64,000 bases of DNA from Thermomonas sp. (GTDB lineage: Bacteria; Pseudomonadota; Gammaproteobacteria; Xanthomonadales; Xanthomonadaceae), in the NCBI RefSeq assembly GCF_023953935.1, contig NZ_JAMLIW010000007.1:1-64000 (forward strand), given 5' to 3'. Under the pieces are notes generated by a model that was not told the origin of the DNA, made no database searches, and saw only the letters and a list, made by a program, of their open reading frames with translations. Position numbers and translations under genes: made by a program. Positions within the stretch are counted from its first letter, which is position 1; the number at the start of each line of letters is the position of its first letter. Positions 59,871 through 64,000 of the stretch are shown here, in pieces.

Positions 59871-60147
59871 GCTTGATTCTCCATGCCACGACAGTCCACG
59901 GTTTCGCCAGTTGTTGCGTACTCGCCCAAGGCATGCAACATTGCTCGGACGTGAGCTACCACGTACGCACCACCATGTCAGTTGGTAAGGATGCAGCTGC
60001 CATGCATACCAAACCCCCGGCCTAGGCTCCTATAGCGCGCCAACGCTGCAGGAGACATTCAATTAGTATCATTACTACTAACAAGCATGGGGCGCACAAT
60101 TCCAGTATGCAAGGCTTGACTCTTCACTTGATTTCTGGTAGGGCGGC

Positions 60148-60259
60148 GCCTAACAATTCGTTCAAGCCGAAACTGCTTCGCTCCGGCAACGGCGTGGCAG
60201 AGAAAGCTTGCCACGCCGTTCCCTGCGCTACGCAGTTCGGCTTAACTCAGGCGTTAGGT
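60148..60259 (+). other. attC site 6
   Basis: R'' GCCTAAC (60148-60154), R' GTTAGGT (60253-60259). Internal hairpin GGCAGAGAAAGCTTGCCACG, same subtype as attC5. Confidence 0.88.
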
Positions 60260-60595
60260 TGCAATGGCAGATTTCAGGCGGCTCAAAGTGCAGACATCCC
60301 CATCGGCCAGGTGCCTGTTTTCTTCCAGCGTCAGCCTGATTTCGCGCTTGAGCCTTTGCACTTCATCGGCCAGTTCGTCCGGCGTGTCGCAGCCAAGGAA
60401 CGTAACGCCAGCGCGCTCGGCGGCAATACGCATCCGTTCCTCGTCTGCCTTCAATGCGCCGCGCAGCTCTCGACCCGCCATTTCGGCAATCACGCCTGCG
60501 AAGATCAGCATGCTTGTCGTCGTGACATATGTCCTGTCATCGCTTGGCCATTCAAAAAATGCGTCGGCCTCTTCTTTGATTCGTTGCTTATCCAT
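60254..60595 (-). CDS. Hypothetical cassette protein (reverse orientation)
   Basis: A 113-residue acidic helical protein: MDKQRIKEEADAFFEWPSDD, FAGVIAEMAGRELRGALKADEERMRIAAERAGVTFLGC, then a coiled-coil-like C-terminus (DELADEVQRLKREIRLTLEENRH). No known domain. It is transcribed against the cassette direction, and its TAA stop is made from the attC6 R' site, so it fills the cassette exactly. It probably has its own promoter near attC7. Confidence 0.55.
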   Translation of the reverse strand: MDKQRIKEEADAFFEWPSDDRTYVTTTSMLIFAGVIAEMAGRELRGALKADEERMRIAAERAGVTFLGCDTPDELADEVQRLKREIRLTLEENRHLADGDVCTLSRLKSAIAT

Positions 60596-60613
60596 GTGGT
60601 TTCTCGCGTTGCA

Positions 60614-60721
60614 ACCTAACAACTCGTTCAAGCCGACCCAGCTTCGCGGCGGCAACGTGCTAAGGCTGGGTCGTTCTTATCTGCCGCCGCTACGCGGGTC
60701 GGCTTAACTCAGGCGTTAGCT
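60614..60721 (+). other. attC site 7
   Basis: R'' ACCTAAC (60614-60620) complements its cassette's 5' end TTAGGT; R' GTTAGCT (60715-60721). Carries AACTCGTTCAAGCCGA (one change from the usual arm); same subtype as attC2 and attC3. Confidence 0.88.
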
Positions 60722-60725
60722 ACTT

Positions 60726-61327
60726 ATGAGACTCCTCAACATCCTGTTGGCAACAGCAACCCTAATCATGAGTTCCGGCGCCCTAGCCGACGGGTGGCGA
60801 GACAGGGAGGGCAATCCAGTTCCTGATTCGGCTTCATCAAAATCCAAGGACGGGTTCGCAGCCATGTTGCTGGTGACGCCGGACAAGGACTGGCAAGAAA
60901 AATGGAATACACCACCAGAAGTAGCCCCGCACTTCTCCACCGCCAAGGAAGTAGAGGCAGGAGGTGAGGTGTTCATTCTTTCATTCCTCGCCAACCCACG
61001 GCTTGACGTGAATGGAATGGCAAACGTCACATGTGATTTCTGTCGTCATTCGACCGGATGGATCAAGCATCAACGAACTCGACATGCCTTGCTGTCTCAA
61101 GCTGACCACAGATCCGAAAAAGCGTCTATTTGTCGTCTGCGTCACTCAAGTACATAGCTGAGCCGCAAGATCCCCGTGGAAAGTGGCTAGTCAACGTCAA
61201 GTTGCGTGACAATATCCGCGGGATCGAGATTCCGTTAGAGACATCCTTTACGGTTTTGATAAGCATTAACTCCGGAAATATCTATATTCAAGCCGACGCC
61301 GCTTCGCGGCGCAAAACACTCAGGTGA
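60726..61327 (+). pseudogene. Exported cassette protein, frameshifted
   Basis: The first 100 residues have a signal peptide (LLNILLATATLIMSSGALA) and a periplasmic domain (KDWQEKWNTPPEVAPHFSTA, GEVFILSFLANPRLD). After NVTCDF an extra base near 61035 breaks the frame (VVIRPDGSSINELDMPC is readable one frame over), and a second shift near 61128 restores SASLKYIAEPQDPRGKW and RGIEIPLETSF. The reconstructed product would be a roughly 180-residue periplasmic protein of unknown function. Confidence 0.65.
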
Positions 61328-61331
61328 GGCC
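61286..61331 (+). other. Decayed attC remnant
   Basis: ATTCAAGCCGACGCCGCTTC followed by GCGGCG, then ACTCAGGTGAGGCC in place of ACTCAGGCGTTAGGCC. The left arm and part of the right arm remain, but most of the site and both core sequences are lost, so it should not recombine. It fuses two former cassettes. Confidence 0.65.
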
Positions 61332-61343
61332 AAAGGAAACTTC

Positions 61344-61574
61344 GTGGCAATGCAGGCTATTTCACGAGCAGTCACTGGTCATATCGGGCTTGGCGCTGCA
61401 TTTACGTTCCTAGTTGTAGGTGCGGTAGCAATTTCTTTCGCACTGTCTGCAGGTATCTATCTCGCAGCAAAAGGCAATGGAGCATCAACGACTGCCGTCG
61501 GGTTGCTCTTGTTTAGCCCTCTGGTGGCTGGTGCGGCTCATTCAATCCTTTCTGCCCGCGTCGCCGTTCATTAA
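61344..61574 (+). CDS. Small cassette membrane protein
   Basis: A 76-residue protein with two hydrophobic helices (LGAAFTFLVVGAVAISFALSAGIYLA and TAVGLLLFSPLVAGAAHSIL). GTG 61344 has an AAGGA ribosome-binding site 6 bases upstream; ATG 61350 is the alternative. No family recognised. It follows the decayed attC. Confidence 0.5.
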   Translation: MAMQAISRAVTGHIGLGAAFTFLVVGAVAISFALSAGIYLAAKGNGASTTAVGLLLFSPLVAGAAHSILSARVAVH

Positions 61575-61599
61575 GACTTCCTCATCAAAACCGCCACTC

Positions 61600-61698
61600 A
61601 TGCGCACGTTCGCAATATTTGCTGCTGGCGCGTATTGTTTGCTTCAGTTCGCAACGCTTGCTGTGGGCTTGTTTGCGATTCACGAGTTTGGCCTCTAA
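61600..61698 (+). CDS. 32-residue hydrophobic peptide
   Basis: MRTFAIFAAGAYCLLQFATL then AVGLFAIHEFGL: a single membrane helix. The TAA stop is part of the attC9 R'' site. It may be the end of a longer frameshifted membrane protein with the preceding gene, since both lie in one cassette. Confidence 0.35.
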   Translation: MRTFAIFAAGAYCLLQFATLAVGLFAIHEFGL

Positions 61699-61800
61699 CA
61701 ATTCGTTCAAGCCGAACCCGCTTCACGGCGGCAAATTTTTCAGGTATGTTCGTGCTCTATTGCCGCCGTGCAGCGGGTCGGCTTAACTCAGGCGTTAGGC
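61693..61800 (+). other. attC site 9
   Basis: R''-like CTCTAAC (61693-61699) and R' GTTAGGC (61794-61800). Internal sequence nearly identical to attC4. Numbering counts the remnant at 61286 as site 8. Confidence 0.85.
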
Positions 61801-61807
61801 ACTACTA

Positions 61808-62503
61808 ATGAGCAATGACGTAATCTCACACAACGAAATGTGCCGCCGCGAGGGCGTAAGCCTTCAGCGTGGCATGAATTTCGGATTACGCGGCAATCAC
61901 TCCGTGATCCTTGCCTCGGTCAGGCCAAACTCCCCTTATGCTGACCGACTCGAGGACGAGGGCTCTACTCTTATCTATGAAGGACATGACCATCCTCGCG
62001 GAGTAGCCTCCCCAAATCCCAAGCTCCTAGATCAACCGGAGTTCCTGCCCTCTGGCCGGCCAACGGAAAATGGAAAGTTTCATGCTGCAGCGCAAGCGTT
62101 CAAGCGCGGACAGCGGCCGCCTGAACGGGTTCGTGTCTACGAAAAACTAAAGAAAGGCATCTGGTCATATAACGTGTCTTCCACTTAGTTGACTCATGGG
62201 TGGAGCGAGACGCCCACCGAGCCGTATTTAGGTTTAATTAGTGGCCGTCGAATCGGACGAAAACTTTTGACCTGCCGCCAGGCCTACCGCCGAACATCGC
62301 CGGCTAATCCCTACCGAGGTTAAAGTCAAAGTCTGGAAGCGTGATGGCGGGAGGTGCCAAGAGTGTGGTGCCACCGATGAGCTGCACTTCGACCATGTAC
62401 TTCCATTCTCACTTGGTGGGTCATCAATCACGGCTGAGAACGTGCAATTGCTATGCGCAAGGCACAACATCGCCGACAACAAGATGTCTAAGAGTGTAGT
62501 GCT
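61808..62503 (+). pseudogene. SRA/YDG-HNH endonuclease, frameshifted
   Basis: The first 120 residues are an SRA/YDG-type modified-DNA reader (SLQRGMNFGLRGNHSVILASVRPNSPYADRL, STLIYEGHDHPRG, RVRVYEKLKKGIWS). A missing base near 62178 ends the frame early; the next parts are readable in other frames (FHLVDSWVERD; then IPTEVKVKVWKRDGGRCQECG, LHFDHVLPFSLGG, ENVQLLCARHN), which is an HNH nuclease. A stop near 62268 adds a further lesion. The intact family would bind and cut modified DNA, a phage-defence activity. Confidence 0.75.
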
Positions 62504-62613
62504 ACTTCACAATTCGTTCAAGCCGACGCCGCTTCGTGGCAACTCTCGCGTGCTTACGCTACGCTGGCACGTTCGCCGCCGCTACGCAGCGCGGCTTAAC
62601 TCAGGCGTTAGCC
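62504..62613 (+). other. attC site 10 (degenerate R'')
   Basis: ACTTCAC (62504-62510) stands where GCCTAAC is expected; the arm AATTCGTTCAAGCCGA and the right arm with R' GTTAGCC (62607-62613) are intact. Recombination should be weak or absent. Confidence 0.8.
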
Positions 62614-62625
62614 CTAGGTGAGGCA

Positions 62626-62915
62626 ATGAGAGCCGGTGACGAGAGGTGGCACGAGGTATTCGAGCGAGATCGAGGTCACTGCCGTTACTGTGGCTGCGAC
62701 TTGCTGGCGACCTTCGAGCATTACTACTTCGCGGAGGTAAGACCATCTTCTCCCTTGGTCGGCCCCGGATAGAGATGCTCTGGTCAATCTTGTACTAGCT
62801 TGCCGCTTGTAATGGACGGCTCTCAAGAGCGCACTCTCTTGGCCACATCACATTTGAGTCGCGCAAAGCCTATCTTCAGCAAGACCATCTGAGCATCGGC
62901 ACTAGGAGAATGTAT
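62626..62915 (+). pseudogene. HNH endonuclease cassette, frameshifted and cut by IS
   Basis: Starts MRAGDERWHEVFERDRGHCRYCGCDLL, a typical HNH lead-in with the CRYCG zinc pair. A shift near 62740 (EVR instead of EVDHLLP), a stop near 62810 (CRL, then NGRLSRAHSLGHITFESRKAY in another frame) and truncation by the second IS at 62916 inactivate it. Its attC is not seen. Confidence 0.65.
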
Positions 62916-62978
62916 GGGGTTCACCCCCGTTTTCACGGACACTTACGAGAAGGCCGATCGAGGCCCTGAGGAGTGTTC

Positions 62979-63278
62979 ATGTCGAAGCGAAGGAAGTTCA
63001 GCACTGAGTTCAAGCGTGGTGCGGTTGAGCAAGCCAGCCGGCCAGGCGTCAGCTGTGCCCAGGTGGCGCGGGAACTGGGGATCCGGGATAACCTGCTGAC
63101 CCGTTGGAAGCGGGAAGCCCAGATGCAGGGCAAGACCGCATTCGGTGGCACCGGGACGCCCCGGGACGAGGAAGTGGCGCGTCTCAAACGCGAACTGGCC
63201 CGGGTGCAGAAGGAGCGGGATTTTTTGCGCGAAGCGGCGACGTTCTTTGCCAAGGGATCGTCCCGAGGTATCGGGTGA
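62979..63278 (+). CDS. IS3-family OrfA (copy 2)
   Basis: A 99-residue protein closely similar to copy 1 OrfA ([27 protein letters not shown]), with the same T6G frameshift site and GAGGAG ribosome-binding site. It could still bind both IS copies' ends and affect copy 1. Confidence 0.85.
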   Translation: MSKRRKFSTEFKRGAVEQASRPGVSCAQVARELGIRDNLLTRWKREAQMQGKTAFGGTGTPRDEEVARLKRELARVQKERDFLREAATFFAKGSSRGIG

Positions 63279-64000
63279 TCGAACGTTGCCGCGATGAGTT
63301 TCCGATTCGACTGATGTGCCGCTGCCTGAAGGTATCGGCCAGCGGCTACTACGACTGGAGCAAGCGCTTGCCCAGTGCCCGCCAGCATGACAACGCACGC
63401 TTGCTCAGGCGCATTCGGGAGTTGCACACGGACAGCCGAGGCACCTTGGGTGCCGGTCGGATGCAGGAAGATCTTGCCGATGAAGGCGAGACGGCAAGCC
63501 TGAACCGGGTGGCTCGGATCATGGCTGCCGACGGACTGCAAGGCTGGCCGCGACGAAACGGCGTGGTCAGCGCGGGAACCCGCGCGCTGACGCCCTTGGT
63601 GTCGCAGCCACCTGGAACGGGACTTCACCGCGCTGGAGCCGGAGACCAAATGGGTCATCGACATCACCGAGATCAAGACGGCCGAAGGCAAGCTGTACCC
63701 GTGCATCGTCTTGGACTTGTTCGACCAGCGCGTCGGGCTGGTCAGTACCGCGGCAGGATCGACAGATGGTGATCCAGATTGCGAATGTCTGGCAGCGTCA
63801 GGACAACCATCCGGTCATCCCTGCGCTCCGACCGCGGCAGCCAGTTCCGAAGCGGCGGCTACCAGAACTATCTGGTGGCAAACAAGCTCGTGTGCTCGAT
63901 GAGTGCCGTGGGCCATTGTGGCGACAACGCCGCCTGCGAGGGGTTCTTCGGCCTGCTCAAGCGCGGCGTCATATACCGATCCAGAGTATCCAACGCTCGC
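63275..64000 (+). pseudogene. IS3-family OrfB (copy 2), frameshifted
   Basis: Matches copy 1 OrfB through about residue 93 ([11 protein letters not shown]), then a deletion near 63555 and further indels near 63580-63605, 63740-63790 and 63955 scatter the DDE region over frames. HSDRG is lost; [10 protein letters not shown] is out of frame. Not able to make a transposase. Confidence 0.8.

Larger units (their letters stand above)
55683..62915 (+). mobile_element. Integron cassette array without integrase (CALIN)
   Basis: Nine attC sites and one remnant, all in the same orientation, separate cassettes of about 340 to 1900 bp. Each attC has outer R''/R' core sites and the conserved arms AATTCGTTCAAGCCGA and CGGCTTAACTCAGGCG. 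No intI gene is present between the two IS copies or elsewhere in the window. Cassette content: toxin-antitoxin, restriction-modification, membrane and hypothetical proteins, nucleases. Confidence 0.9.
62916..64000 (+). mobile_element. IS3-family insertion sequence, copy 2 (decayed, runs off window)
   Basis: Left end GGGGTTCACCCCCGTTTTCA is identical to copy 1, offset by 8459 bases. orfA is intact and about 90% identical; orfB carries several indels after 63555. The right end lies beyond the window. Confidence 0.85.

Overview
The window looks like a GC-rich chromosome segment from the Xanthomonadales/Lysobacterales (Lysobacter, Luteimonas or Pseudoxanthomonas relatives). The case rests on gene content and order: a PsrA-fadBA operon, a rlmN-pilF-rodZ-yfgM-bamB-der run, a MoeB with an N-terminal rhodanese domain, bamE opposite fur, a DUF1249 gene, and integron attC sites ending in the conserved TTCAAGCCGA / CGGCTTAACTCAGGCG arms. 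Genus cannot be fixed from this window.

Bases 1-44500 are mostly core genome. From left to right: a fatty-acid beta-oxidation operon (TetR/PsrA, FadB-like, thiolase) with a palindromic operator; a histidine kinase with an HD-GYP response regulator; ndk; then rlmN, pilF, rodZ-like, yfgM, bamB, der, mobA and moeB, many overlapping by 1-14 bases; a DUF2272 protein; folD; guaB and guaA; a GIY-YIG nuclease reading in frame into tadA; orn; a beta-propeller diguanylate cyclase; a cusCBA metal efflux cluster with three frameshifts; ppsA with its regulator ppsR divergent; tRNA-Ala and tRNA-Glu with a 109-bp duplication of the tRNA-Glu 3' end; smpB, ratB, bamE, fur; and a copper module (copZ-like, copA, cueR). 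Several families of palindromic intergenic repeats lie between these genes. One, a 31-bp REP-like unit, has grown into 24-bp tandem arrays on both sides of the GIY-YIG gene, in opposite orientations.

Bases about 44700-54456 are a mobile metal-resistance region: a TnpT/TnpS cointegrate-resolution pair around a candidate res site, a UPF0489-like gene, a mercury-uptake cluster (merR, merT, merP and a GDCCVxC gene) without merA, a Tn3-family transposase, a second tyrosine recombinase, a ZntR/CadR-like MerR regulator and a cation diffusion facilitator. The regulator, recombinase and transposase form one tight leftward operon. Transposon inverted repeats were not found by eye.

Bases 54457-64000 are an IS3-family element, then an integron cassette array without an integrase gene (nine attC sites plus one remnant), then a second, decayed copy of the same IS. 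Cassettes carry a HigBA-type toxin-antitoxin pair, a membrane protein, a complete-looking type II restriction-modification locus (ScaI-like endonuclease, controller protein, broken methyltransferase), a 46-residue protein with its own terminator, hypothetical proteins, a broken SRA-HNH nuclease and a broken HNH nuclease. An orphan ParD antitoxin is cut by the first IS. Frameshifts concentrate in this array and in the cus locus, so either real decay or assembly indels must be considered.
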